In this document: piece after piece, positions 36,549 to 46,018 of the stretch
Numbering within the stretch: position 1 is the first letter of the stretch
How the letters are laid out: each line of letters begins with the position of its first letter
Assembly (NCBI RefSeq): GCF_050510895.1
Contig: NZ_JBNINT010000001.1
Coordinates: 682,001 to 746,000, forward strand
Origin: Pannonibacter phragmitetus_B
GTDB taxonomy: Bacteria > Pseudomonadota > Alphaproteobacteria > Rhizobiales > Stappiaceae
Length of the DNA: 64,000 bases
Reading direction: 5' to 3'
Program-made: the position numbers and the translations under genes
The notes under the pieces: model-generated
What the model was told of the DNA's origin: nothing
Database searches by the model: none
What the model saw: the letters and a program-made list of their open reading frames with translations, nothing else

Positions 36549-38652
36549 CTATGCCGCTTGTTCGGCATCCAGATCCGCGAAGGTCTTGCCTTCGCTGGCA
36601 AGGCGGACGAGCAGGGGGCGGGGCGCCAGAAGTAGGCGTCGTCTGCCGAAAGCCGCCTGATGTCCTCCAGCACCGAGGCAATGCCCACCGTATCGGCATA
36701 ATGCAGAGGGCCGCCGCGCCAGCGGGGAAGCCGTAGCCGGTGAGCAGCACCGTGTCGATGTCAGATGCCCGGCGGGCGATGCCTTCCTCCAGCACGCGGG
36801 CGGCCTCGTTGATCATCGCGGCCATGTAGCGCCGCTGGATCTCGTCTGCCGTGAAGCTGCGCGGGGTGATGCCGGCGTCCTTGCGGGCCTCCTCCAGGAG
36901 GGCGAGGATTTCCGGGTCCGGGCGGCCCTTGGGGCTCTGTTCGTCATAGATGTAGAAGCCGCGGCCTGTCTTCTGGCCGAGCCAGCCCCGGTGATAGAGC
37001 CCGTCGGCAAAGGTCACTGCCCGCTCTTCCGGCGGGCGTGTGGGCGCGCGGCGCTGGCGGGAGGCATAGCCGATGTCGATGCCCGCCAGATCCGACACCT
37101 GGAACGGCCCCATGGCGAAGCCGAAGTCCGTCAGCGCGGCATCGATCTCGTAAGGGCTGGCTCCGTCCATCATCGTGTAATCGGAGGCAAGGCGGTACTG
37201 CATCATCAGCCGGTTGCCGATGAAGCCGTCGCAGATGCCGGAGTAGACGCCGGTCTTGCCGAGCTTGCGGGCCAGATCGAAGGCGCGGGCGACATGGGCA
37301 GGCACCGTCTTTTCTGCCACCACGATCTCCAGCAGCCGCATCACATGGGCGGGGAGAAGAAGTGCAGGCCGATCACGTCTTCCGGGCGTGAGGTAACGGC
37401 GGCGATGGCGTTCACATCCAGATAGGAGGTGTTGGTGGCCAGCGTGGCGCCAGGTTTGGCGATGGCGTCCAGCTTGCGGAACACGTCCGTCTTCACCTCA
37501 AGGCTTTCAAACACCGCCTCGATGATGATGTCGGCCTCCGCCAGCGCCTCATAGGTGATTGCTGTCTTCAGTTTACTGTCGAGAATTTCATCGCGCTGTT
37601 CCGCGCTCAGCTTGCCGCGTGCGACGGCGCCATCAAGATTGCGGGCGATAGTCGCACGCGCCTTTTCGGCAAAGGCCTCTTCACGTTCGATCAGCGTGAC
37701 GGGCAGGCCGGCAAGCAGCGCTGCCGTGGCAATGCCTGCGCCCATGGTGCCGCCGCCGATGACGCCTGTGGAGGCATAGGGCGGAGGCGTCAGTCCGGAG
37801 ATTTCCTTCACCTGCGCAGCCTTGCGCTCGGCAAAGAAGGCGTGAATGAGGGCAGAGCGCTGGGGTGTCTGCATCAGGTCGAGGAAGCGTTTGCGCTCAG
37901 CAGCCAGTCCCTCCGTCCGGTCCATGCGGGTGGCATCTTCCACCGCGTCGATGGCAGCCAGATGCGAGACCTCACCGCGATTGCGGGCACGCACCTTCTT
38001 GCGGGCTGCCTCGAAGACGGAAGCTTCGGCAATGGGGAGGGGCGCAGGCCGGACGCCACGGGGCGGCTGGCGGAGCCTTCTGCCACTGCGCGGATCTTGT
38101 CCTTTGCGGCTGAAAGCAGGTCCGCAGCTGGCACCACGGCATCCACAATGCCGAGGGACAGCGCTTCGGCGGCACTCACCTGACGGGCGGTGGTGATGAT
38201 GTCGAGGGCTGCCTCTACGCCCGCAAGGCGTGGTAGGCGCTGGGTGCCGCCTGCGCCGGGCATCAGGCCCAGCGTCACTTCCGGCAGGCTGACCCTGGCC
38301 GTTTCCGCCGCAATGCGCAGATGCGCGCCCAGGCCCACTTCGCAGCCGCCCCCGATGGCCGCGCCATTGAGGGCGGCTGCAATGGGCTTGGCGCTGTCCT
38401 CAATGGCGTTGATCACGTCCGGCAGATAGGGGGCTGCGGCGTCTTGCCGAATTCGGTGATGTCGGCACCGCCAACGAAAATGCGGCCCGCGCCAGTGATG
38501 ACGCCGGCAATCGCGCTGTCATCGGCCGCCATCCGTGTCACTGCCTCCAGCAACCCGGCCCGCACAGCCTGCGACAGTGCGTTGACTGGCGGGTTGGCGA
38601 TGGTGATCACGGCAATGCCGTCCTGAACCTCATATGAAACGGGAGTGGTCAT
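36549..38652 (-). CDS. fadB: FadB-like 3-hydroxyacyl-CoA dehydrogenase/enoyl-CoA hydratase, five frameshifts
   Basis: The bifunctional beta-oxidation enzyme has about 700 residues after repair. The N-terminal crotonase domain holds GGADITEFG and NGAAIGGGCEVGLG. The NAD-binding fold VIGGGTMGAGIA and the catalytic-His motif GLHFFSPAHVMRL follow, and the C-terminal dehydrogenase domain ends GYGFPRWRGGPLHYAD. The frame is lost at 38429-38433, 38038-38042, 37351-37354, 36724-36727 and 36614-36618, each a G run on the plus strand one base short, with similarity continuing in the next frame. No thiolase (fadA) gene follows. The density of breaks in one gene is high, but the pattern is that of undercalls, not of decay. 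Confidence 0.85.
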
Positions 38653-38762
38653 TGCGCCCCTCTGTTATCTCTCCGCATGCTGGCGCAACTTGCATGACCG
38701 GCGCCTCAAGTTCAACCGGACAGAGGGTGGATGGCGCAGGAAACGCCCTGTGCTGACAGGGT

Positions 38763-38804
38763 ACTTGTGAAGTTCAGCTACACAAGTCTTGAATTTTTCA
38801 AGAC
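38763..38804. promoter_or_regulatory. Two abutting palindromes in the transketolase promoter
   Basis: ACTTGTG (38763-38769) and CACAAGT (38781-38787) are perfect arms 11 bases apart, a T-N11-A type LysR site. GTCTTGAA-TTT-TTCAAGAC (38786-38804) is a second perfect palindrome sharing two bases with the first. They lie in the gap between the FadB-like gene and the divergent transketolase operon, 65-107 bases before the transketolase start. Confidence 0.68.
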
Positions 38805-38869
38805 AGATTCTGCCGCCCCCGGTGCTACGCCTATTGCAAGGGCTGACAAGTGCCACTGGGAGGAAAAGC

Positions 38870-39724
38870 ATGAATGCCGGTTACCGCCATCGGGCGGGTG
38901 CGAATGTTTCGCTTGAATTGCGTGCCTGGAACATCCGCCGAAAGGCGCTGATGATGGGCGAAGTGCAGGGGCAGGGCTATATCGGCCAGGCGCTTGGTAT
39001 CGCCGATGTGCTGGCCGCGAGCTATTTCCACGCGCTGAACTACAAGCCGGAAGAGCCGGAGTGGGAAGAGCGTGACCGTTTTCTGCTCTCCATCGGGCAC
39101 TATGCTATCGCGCTCTACGCAGTGCTGATGGAAGCGGGCATCCTGCCGGAAGACGAGCTGGAAACCTACGGCATGGATGACAGCCGCATGCCCATGTCCG
39201 GCATGGCCTCCTACACGCCGGGCATGGAAATCACCGGCGGCTCGCTGGGGCAGGGCCTCGGCATTGCTGTTGGCATGGCGCTCGGCCTGAAACGCAAGAA
39301 GAACCCTGCCTTCGTCTACAACATGATGTCAGACGGAGAGCTGGGCGAAGGATCGACCTGGGAGGCAGCCATGTCCGGCAGCCATCACAAGCTCGACAAT
39401 CTCATCTGCCTCATCGACTTCAACAACCAGCAGGCGGACGGCAAGTCCACGGAGATGCTGTGCTCCGAGCCGCTGGATGCCAAGTGGGAAGCCTTCGGCT
39501 GGCATTGCCAGCGGGTGAATGGCAACGATCTGGAGGCTGTTGTTGCCGCCTTCGATGCCGCCCGGGCGCTGAAGGAGCCACGGCCCCGCGTCATCATCTT
39601 CGACACCACCATGTGCAAGGGCGTGCCCTTCCTGGAGAGCCGCGAAATCACCCATTTCGTGCGTGTGGAAGCTGATGAATGGTCCAAGGCACTCGCCGTT
39701 CTGGAAGAAGGAAAGCCCCAATGA
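38870..39724 (+). CDS. Transketolase, N-terminal (thiamine-binding) subunit
   Basis: This 284-residue subunit of a split transketolase holds the ThDP pyrophosphate and metal site: GDGELGEGS-type motif seen as SDGELGEGSTWEA near residue 150, and IDFNNQQADG for the metal. SIGHYAIALYA and GGSLGQGLGIAVGMA are also typical. The start at 38870 follows GGGAGGAAAAG. The stop overlaps the start of the C-terminal subunit by 4 bases (ATGA). Split transketolases are often dedicated to unusual ketoses rather than the pentose phosphate cycle. Confidence 0.92.
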   Translation: MNAGYRHRAGANVSLELRAWNIRRKALMMGEVQGQGYIGQALGIADVLAASYFHALNYKPEEPEWEERDRFLLSIGHYAIALYAVLMEAGILPEDELETYGMDDSRMPMSGMASYTPGMEITGGSLGQGLGIAVGMALGLKRKKNPAFVYNMMSDGELGEGSTWEAAMSGSHHKLDNLICLIDFNNQQADGKSTEMLCSEPLDAKWEAFGWHCQRVNGNDLEAVVAAFDAARALKEPRPRVIIFDTTMCKGVPFLESREITHFVRVEADEWSKALAVLEEGKPQ

Positions 39725-40764
39725 CCCTCGCCTCGATGGCCCGCAAACATGAGCCGCGCAAGGTGCAGCTGGCGCCGGACGGCTCGCGCATGGCAACCAG
39801 CGCCATGATCGCCTCGCTCGCCGCTGAAGGCTATGACACGGTGATGGCTCCCTTCGGCCACGCCCTGCTGGATCTTGCAAGACAGAACGAGCGTGTCGTC
39901 GGCCTCTCGGCGGATCTGGCGAAATACACGGACATGCACGTGTTCTCGCAGGCCATGCCCGAGCGGTTCTATCAGATGGGCATGGCAGAGCAGTTGCTGA
40001 TGTCGGCAGCCGCTGGTCTGGCGCGGGAGGATTTCATTCCCTTTGCCACCACCTATGCCGTTTTCGCCTCGCGCCGGGCCTATGACTTCATCGCAATGGC
40101 GATTGCCGAGGAAAACCTGCCGGTCAAGATCGTCTGCGCCCTTCCGGGCCTGACCACCGGCTATGGCCCAAGCCATCAGGCGACCGAGGATCTGGCGATT
40201 TTCCGCGGCCTGCCGAACATGACGCTAATCGATCCCTGCGATGCGGATGACATTGCCGGAATGGTGCCGCAGATCGCCGCTCACAATGGCCCTGTCTATT
40301 CCCGCCTGCTGCGCGGCAAGGTGCCCAGCGTTCTGACCCGCCACAAGCCGGACTACAGGTTCGAGCTCGGCAAGGCCCAGACAATCCGCGAGGGCAAGGA
40401 TGTGCTGGTGATCTCCACCGGCTTCATGACCATGCGGGCGCTTGATGCTGCTGTTGCTCTTGAGAAGGACAATGTGGATGTGGCGGTGCTGCATGTGCCG
40501 ACCATCAAGCCTTTGGACACGGCCAAGATCCTTGAGGAGGCACGCAAGGGCGGGCGGCTCGTGGTGACGGCTGAAAATCACACGGTTGTCGGTGGTCTTG
40601 GGGAAGCCGTGGCAGGACTGCTGCTGACCAATGGCGTCACCCCGTCCTTCCGCATGGTGGGCCTGCCGGACGAGTTCCTGGAAGCTGGCGCCCTGCCAAC
40701 GCTGCACGAAATGTATGGCCTGTCCGTGGACAAGCTGACCGCCCGGATCAGGTCCTGGCTCTGA
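39721..40764 (+). CDS. Transketolase, C-terminal subunit
   Basis: This 347-residue subunit has the pyrimidine-binding domain, with FYQMGMAEQLLMSAAAGLA holding the catalytic glutamate, FATTYAVFASRRAYDF and the GPSHQATEDLAIFR motif with conserved histidine and glutamate. A C-terminal transketolase domain follows (about 210-345). It forms the active heterodimer with the preceding product. The start at 39721 overlaps the upstream stop. Confidence 0.92.
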   Translation: MTLASMARKHEPRKVQLAPDGSRMATSAMIASLAAEGYDTVMAPFGHALLDLARQNERVVGLSADLAKYTDMHVFSQAMPERFYQMGMAEQLLMSAAAGLAREDFIPFATTYAVFASRRAYDFIAMAIAEENLPVKIVCALPGLTTGYGPSHQATEDLAIFRGLPNMTLIDPCDADDIAGMVPQIAAHNGPVYSRLLRGKVPSVLTRHKPDYRFELGKAQTIREGKDVLVISTGFMTMRALDAAVALEKDNVDVAVLHVPTIKPLDTAKILEEARKGGRLVVTAENHTVVGGLGEAVAGLLLTNGVTPSFRMVGLPDEFLEAGALPTLHEMYGLSVDKLTARIRSWL

Positions 40765-40799
40765 ACCAACCGGAATAGCCGAACAGGAGGAGAAATTTC

Positions 40800-41552
40800 A
40801 TGGGTCTGTTGAAGGGCCGTTTTGCCGTCATCACCGGGGCGGCCTCGCCGCGTGGTCTGGGCAAGGCCACGGCACAGCTTTTTGCCGAACATGGTGCGAC
40901 CGTTGCCATTCTGGATCTTGACGCAGCGGCTGCGGAAGCTGCTGCCGCGGATCTGGGGGCCGGGCATGTGGGGCTTGCCTGCAACGTCACCGACAAGGCG
41001 GCCTGCGAAGCCGCCGTGCGCGAACTGGAAAGCCGCTGGGGCCGGGTGGACATTCTCGTCAACAATGCTGGCATCACCCAGCCGCTGAAGATCATGGACA
41101 TTGCCCCGCAGAACTACGACGCGGTGCTGGATGTGAACCTTCGCGGCACGCTCTACATGAGCCAGGCTGTCATACCCGGCATGCGGGCGCGCAAGAGTGG
41201 CAGCATCGTTAACCTGAGTTCGGTTTCGGCGCAGCGTGGTGGTGGCATCTTCGGCGGACCGCATTACTCTGCTGCCAAAGCAGGGATTCTCGGCCTGACC
41301 AAGGCCATGGCCCGCGAACTCGCCCCCGACACGGTTCGTGTCAACGCAATCTGCCCCGGTTTCATCGCCACGGACATCACGGCTGGAAAGCTGACACCGG
41401 AAATGAAGGAGATGATTCTTGCAGGCATTCCAATGGGCCGGGCCGGGACGGCCTCTGATGTGGCGGGATGTGCGCTGTTTTTGGCCTCTGACTTAGCCGC
41501 CTACTGCACGGGAACAGAGGTGGATGTAAACGGGGGCTCGTTGATTCACTGA
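40800..41552 (+). CDS. Short-chain dehydrogenase/reductase (FabG-like)
   Basis: This 250-residue classical SDR has the cofactor motif TGAASPRGLG (residues ~13-22), NNAG near 88, the catalytic Ser and YSAAK (Tyr and Lys near 157-161), and the C-terminal DVNGGS. It lies 35 bases after the transketolase with a good AGGAGGAG site. Probable function is NAD(P)-linked interconversion of a polyol or hydroxyacid with the ketose used by the transketolase, which is inference. Confidence 0.93.
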   Translation: MGLLKGRFAVITGAASPRGLGKATAQLFAEHGATVAILDLDAAAAEAAAADLGAGHVGLACNVTDKAACEAAVRELESRWGRVDILVNNAGITQPLKIMDIAPQNYDAVLDVNLRGTLYMSQAVIPGMRARKSGSIVNLSSVSAQRGGGIFGGPHYSAAKAGILGLTKAMARELAPDTVRVNAICPGFIATDITAGKLTPEMKEMILAGIPMGRAGTASDVAGCALFLASDLAAYCTGTEVDVNGGSLIH

Positions 41553-41641
41553 AAACCCTGCGCGGTGGCAGATGAAACTGGGAGGAGAACCGTTGCATCT
41601 GCCGAAAGCCGCAAACTGACATGCAAACGGGAGGAAATCCG

Positions 41642-42607
41642 ATGAAAGGAATGATCTACGCAGTGCTGGCCGCTGCAACCGTGCTCAGCAGCGCGGCGCA
41701 GGCTGATGAGGTGATCTTTGCCCACGGTGCCAATCCCGGCAACCCGCGCTATGTGGCTGCCGAAAAGTGGAGCGAGCTCTTTGCCGCCTGCAGCAAGGGG
41801 GCTCATACCGTCAACCTCGCTCCTTCCGCCACCATGGGCGATGATGTGGAACTGCTGACCTCTGCCGTTGGCGGCGTCATTCAAGTGACGGCCAACAGCC
41901 AGGGCGCAATGTCGCAGATGGTGCCGGAAATCGGCCTTCTCGGCCTGCCGTTCCTCTTCAACGATCTTCCGGCTGCATGGGCGGTACTGGACGGCGAAGT
42001 GGGAGACATGCTCGACAAGCGAGCGCAGGACTCCGGGCTGAAGATCCTTGGCTTCTGGGATAACGGCATCCGCAATGTCACCCACCTGACGAAGAGCGTT
42101 GCCAATCCCGCTGACATCAAGGGCATGAAGATCCGCACACCGCCGGATCAGATGACGGTCTCCATCTTCGAGGCGCTGGGTGCCTCACCGGCGCCGCTCG
42201 CCTTCTCGGAGCTTCCGAGTGCGCTGCAGGCCGGTGTGTTTGACGGGCAGGAAAACCCGCTGACAAACATCTATTCGGCCAAGCTGCACGAGATCACGCC
42301 CTATGTGACGCTGACCGGGCACAAGTACGAATCCACCCCCGTTGTGGCCGGGCTTGCATGGTGGGAAAGCATCGACGACGCCACGAAGAAATGCGCTCTT
42401 GATGCAACGGCAGAGGCAGGCAAGCTGCAGCGTAGCCTGTCGCAGGAAGGTGACCAGACCCTGCGGCCGAAGATGGAGGCAGAAGGTGCCAAGTTCTTCG
42501 AGGCGGACAAGAAAGCCTATCAAGCGGCAACTGCGTCTGTGTATGACAAGTATGCAGCTCAGTATCCGGATCTGGTGGCGGCCCTCAAGAAAGCGGCGGG
42601 TCTGTGA
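41642..42607 (+). CDS. dctP: TRAP transporter substrate-binding protein (DctP family)
   Basis: This 321-residue periplasmic protein has a signal peptide ending near SAAQADE. The ligand region is DIKGMKIRTPPDQMT with the conserved arginine near residue 164, followed by LPSALQAGVFDGQENPL. The ATG at 41642 is preferred over 41621 because of GGGAGG just upstream. Its stop overlaps the next start by one base. Its ligand is probably the acid fed to the SDR and transketolase. Confidence 0.92.
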   Translation: MKGMIYAVLAAATVLSSAAQADEVIFAHGANPGNPRYVAAEKWSELFAACSKGAHTVNLAPSATMGDDVELLTSAVGGVIQVTANSQGAMSQMVPEIGLLGLPFLFNDLPAAWAVLDGEVGDMLDKRAQDSGLKILGFWDNGIRNVTHLTKSVANPADIKGMKIRTPPDQMTVSIFEALGASPAPLAFSELPSALQAGVFDGQENPLTNIYSAKLHEITPYVTLTGHKYESTPVVAGLAWWESIDDATKKCALDATAEAGKLQRSLSQEGDQTLRPKMEAEGAKFFEADKKAYQAATASVYDKYAAQYPDLVAALKKAAGL

Positions 42608-43193
42608 TGAATGCGGCTTCATCCGGCAGTGAGCGGACCAGCGGGGAGGGGCGGCAGCGCCCTTCTCCAGCCCGCCCGTCATTAGCCATCTGCGCAAGCT
42701 GGTGGTGCTGCTGGACTGGAGCGGCTGCCTGATTGCCGTGGCGTGCCTTGCCATGCTTTTCGCGGCGCTGCTGGTGAACGTGATCCTGCGCTACTTCTTT
42801 GGGTCCGGTATCGCCTGGGCCTACGAAATCCATGCACTGCTGCTGCCGTGGATGGTGGCAGGGGGCATGGTGATCGCCTCGGCGCGGGGCAGCAACATTG
42901 CGATCACGCTGCTGCCGGAAATGCTGAGCGCAAGCCAGCGGCGGACGCTTCGGTTCATCATCAACGCGGTGATTGCGGTGATCGCGGTCAGCGTCCTGTG
43001 GTCCGGTCAGCCGATCCTGAGGGCGTCAAAGTTCCAGTCCCTGTCCACGCTGGGGATCAAGCAGATCTGGGGCTATTCAAGCATGGTCTATGCCTTCGGC
43101 GGTATGGCGATCATTGCCGTGATTGAAGCAACAACGGCTCTCTTCACCACAGACGCTGCGCAGGAGGATGCGGGCCGGGCCAGCTTCTCCTGA
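42607..43193 (+). CDS. dctQ: TRAP transporter small permease (DctQ family), one frameshift
   Basis: This is an about 195-residue protein with four membrane segments. The ATG at 42607 overlaps the dctP stop (TGATG). The frame is lost at 42648-42651, where GGGG should be GGGGG. With the base restored, a 30-residue leader joins VVLLDWSGCLIAVACLAML, the first helix. A later ATG at 42702 lies inside the helix and is unlikely to be the true start. Confidence 0.83.
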
Positions 43194-43238
43194 CCGGGTC
43201 GTGCTTTTCCGAAATTCTGATTCTGAAAGGAACCGGCC

Positions 43239-44495
43239 ATGACCGCTCCGCTTTTGTGGATTTTCATCGTCCTGATGGCCATCGCCGTTCCCGTTGCCCA
43301 TGCCATGCTGGGCGGCGTCGCTGCCGCGCTGTGGCTGGAAGGCAAGCCGATGGCGGTGATCATGCAGCGGCTCTACACGCCGATGCAGAGTTTCCCGATG
43401 CTCGCCATCCCGTTCTTCATATTGGCTGGCAGCTTGATGATGTCGGGGCGTTTCGGGGTCTACCTCGTCAACATCGCACGGCTGCTGGTAGGAAACATGA
43501 AAGGCGGCCTCGGGCAGGTGTCCATTATCGGATCCGTCATTTTTGGCGGGGTGTCCGGCTCAGCCGTGGCCGATGCGACCGCGCTGGGTAATGCGTTGAT
43601 CCCGGTGCAGAAGAAGCAGGGCTATCCGGCAGGTTTTGCAGCCGCCATCAACTCGGCTTCGTCCACTGTTTCCGTGCTCATTCCTCCGTCTATCCCGTTG
43701 ATCCTCTACGGGCTCGTCGCCAACGTTTCGATCATTGATCTCTTCGTGGCCGGCATTCTGCCAGGGGTGATGCTGGCTGTGGGCATGTTTGGCGCCGTCT
43801 GGGTGGTTGCTGGCCGCAAGAACCTGCCGCGCGCGCCGCTGGAGGGCGGGTTTGCCGCCTTCCGCAAGGATATAGCAGCCGCCATTCCGGCCATGCTGAT
43901 GCCCGTCTTCGTCATCGGTACCTTGCGCTTCGGTATCGCCACGCCGACGGAAGTCAGCGTGCTGGCGGTGGCTTATGCCTTTGTCATCAGCGGTCTGATC
44001 TATCGTGACCTTTCCCTGGTGATCGTCTGGCGCGCCTGCATCGAGACGGCGGTGATGACCGGTGCGGTGATGTTCATCATCATGGCCTCTTCGACGATCC
44101 AATGGCTGCTGACGGCAGAGCGCGTGCCGCAGGATCTGGCTCTCTGGGTGACGGCAACCTTCTCCCAGCCCTGGATGGTGATCCTGGCACTCAACATCGT
44201 CATGCTGATCGTTGGGGCGCTGATCGATCTTCCGGCGGCCGTTCTGCTGCTGGGGCCGCTCTTCGTCACCATTGGTCAGGCCATCGGTCTTGATCTGGTG
44301 CAGCTTGGCCTGATTATGGTCGTGAACCTGTCCATCGGGCTCTACACGCCACCCGTGGGGACGACGCTGTTCATCTCTGCGGCCATAGCGAGAGCGGGCA
44401 TCGGCGAGGCAATCAGAGCACTTCTACCGTTCTATCTGGTCGCCATTACCGTGCTGCTGATGATCTCGTACCTGCCGTTCCTGACCATCTATTGA
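43239..44495 (+). CDS. dctM: TRAP transporter large permease (DctM family)
   Basis: This 418-residue membrane protein has about 12 helices and the DctM motifs FPMLAIPFFILAGSLM, GGVSGSAVADATALG and YTPPVGTTLFISAA. A GAAAGGAA site precedes the ATG. It is the last gene of the transketolase/SDR/TRAP operon and converges with a LysR gene 12 bases away. Confidence 0.92.
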   Translation: MTAPLLWIFIVLMAIAVPVAHAMLGGVAAALWLEGKPMAVIMQRLYTPMQSFPMLAIPFFILAGSLMMSGRFGVYLVNIARLLVGNMKGGLGQVSIIGSVIFGGVSGSAVADATALGNALIPVQKKQGYPAGFAAAINSASSTVSVLIPPSIPLILYGLVANVSIIDLFVAGILPGVMLAVGMFGAVWVVAGRKNLPRAPLEGGFAAFRKDIAAAIPAMLMPVFVIGTLRFGIATPTEVSVLAVAYAFVISGLIYRDLSLVIVWRACIETAVMTGAVMFIIMASSTIQWLLTAERVPQDLALWVTATFSQPWMVILALNIVMLIVGALIDLPAAVLLLGPLFVTIGQAIGLDLVQLGLIMVVNLSIGLYTPPVGTTLFISAAIARAGIGEAIRALLPFYLVAITVLLMISYLPFLTIY

Positions 44496-44507
44496 TGGCG
44501 GAGCGGC

Positions 44508-45497
44508 TTATGGAAGCGTATCCGGGCCGGGACCGATCAGTTCCGGCCCGAGCCCTTCCCGGTAATGACAGCCGAGATTGGTCAGCAAGGCGCGGGCCCG
44601 TGTCTCATGTTCTTGAGCGGCCCCCTCAAGCCAGCTTGAAAACCGCGAGACGATCCGCCGGTTGAAGTGCTTCGGCGGGCAGACCAACCAATAGGCCGCA
44701 AAGTCGATGACGGGGAAATCCGGGCAGAAGGGGACAAGCTCCCCGCGCTCCAGTTCCGGCAGGCATAGCGTCAGACTGTCCAGCGCCAGCCCGCCGCCCT
44801 GGCGTGCCAGCTCGATCGACATGGACGAGCGGTCAAAGCGGAACTGATAGCTGAGGCCGGGCAGGTCGATGCGGTTCGCCGCCAGCCACAGGTCCCAGCG
44901 GTAAAGCATCTTCACGCTGTCGATGAGCCTTGCATGGGCCAATTGCTCTACCGGGTCTGGAGATATGGCCTGAAGTGAGCGCAGGTAGTCCGGGCTGCAG
45001 AAGGGCAGCACCAGATCATTCATCACCGGATTGACGGTGAGGCCCGTCCAGCCGCCGAGACCATAGCGCAAATCAAGATCCACCGCTTCTGTCTCGAACA
45101 CGGTGAAGTCCGGTGTTGCGTCGATGCGGATGTTCCATTCCGGACTGGTGCTTGCAAAGGCGGCAATGCGCGGGCCAAGCCAGCGCACGCCGAAGCTGGG
45201 GCTGACGCGGATCGTCAGGTTGCGCAGGTCACGTTGACGGACGATCGCTGAGCGGGCGTTGCGGATGGCGGCGAAGGCCTGAGTGGTCGTCTGGAACAGG
45301 CGGTCGCCATCCAGCGTCAGCACCAGCCGCCGCTTCTCCCGCCGGAACAGGCGTACGCCAAACTGGCTTTCGAGCAACCGGATCTGCTGGCTGACGGCAG
45401 ACGGCGAGACGCCCAGCTCCTCAGCGGCCCGGGTGACGCCACCAAGCCGCGCCACGGCCTCGAAATATTCAGTCGATTTGAGATTGATGTCCCGCAT
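44508..45497 (-). CDS. LysR-family regulator (GcvA/AmpR-like)
   Basis: This 329-residue protein has an N-terminal winged helix (GGVTRAAEELGVSPSAVSQQ near residues 19-38, then RLFRREKRRLVLT) and an effector domain of the GcvA/AmpR class (RVSPSFGVRWLGPRIAAF). It converges with the TRAP/transketolase operon. It is the only intact LysR gene nearby and a reasonable candidate to bind the palindromes at 38763-38804 at the far end of that operon; this is inference. Confidence 0.92.
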   Translation of the reverse strand: MRDINLKSTEYFEAVARLGGVTRAAEELGVSPSAVSQQIRLLESQFGVRLFRREKRRLVLTLDGDRLFQTTTQAFAAIRNARSAIVRQRDLRNLTIRVSPSFGVRWLGPRIAAFASTSPEWNIRIDATPDFTVFETEAVDLDLRYGLGGWTGLTVNPVMNDLVLPFCSPDYLRSLQAISPDPVEQLAHARLIDSVKMLYRWDLWLAANRIDLPGLSYQFRFDRSSMSIELARQGGGLALDSLTLCLPELERGELVPFCPDFPVIDFAAYWLVCPPKHFNRRIVSRFSSWLEGAAQEHETRARALLTNLGCHYREGLGPELIGPGPDTLP

Positions 45498-45557
45498 GGG
45501 TGGCAGACTAGATCAGTGACCGGGCTGAGGGAAAGCATGCTGGAGTTTCTTTTGCAG

Positions 45558-45930
45558 TCATTCCGGCTGACTGAAGTCTTTCAGGTTGAAGGCGTCCTGA
45601 TGCGCACTTTGGAGTCCGCTTCGCTGACCCACGCAGGGTGAGGGGCAGCAAAGGCGTGTCTGTTGCTGCAGGCCTACGCGCAGCATAGACAATGCCTGCC
45701 GCACGGGGGGTGATGGTATCTGCAAAAGTGGTTGGTGCAACGCCGCGATCCTGCCGGGTAAACAACTGGCCTCCCAGCTGTGTGCGCAGCCTGGCGATGG
45801 CGTTGCTTACGGTTGGTTGGCTCACGCCCAGCTGTTTGGCGGCAAGGCTGATGTTCCCGGTCTTGTAAATGGCTTCGAAAACCAGCAGCAGATTCAGGTC
45901 GATCTTCCGGAAGCCTTTCTCGTCACTCAT
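45558..45930 (-). pseudogene. LysR-family regulator remnant with an inserted segment
   Basis: The N-terminal helix-turn-helix region is intact (LNLLLVFEAIYKTGNISLAA, then KQLGVSQPTVSNAIARL). The frame slips at a G6 run at 45705-45710, which would be G7. After VRQALSMLRVGLQQQ a 63-base stretch (21 codons) interrupts the expected DAFNLKDFSQPE, and a TGA at 45560-45558 ends the gene at about 120 residues instead of about 300. An ACGCCTT heptamer flanks the extra segment on both sides. The G6 slip may be a sequence error, but the insertion and early stop make this a true remnant. It may once have regulated the adjacent secretion genes. Confidence 0.72.
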
Positions 45931-46018
45931 TTTCGGCACCATCATCGCAAGCAGAAGCAGCCGGGCGGCTGTCCGCCCGTTCCTGAACTGTCACCGCGAA
46001 GTGGCGGGAGCCTGCCGT

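Noticed and set aside
36549..38652. FadB-like gene as a pseudogene
   Set aside because: Five breaks are all the same one-base G-run loss, with catalytic motifs intact in between.
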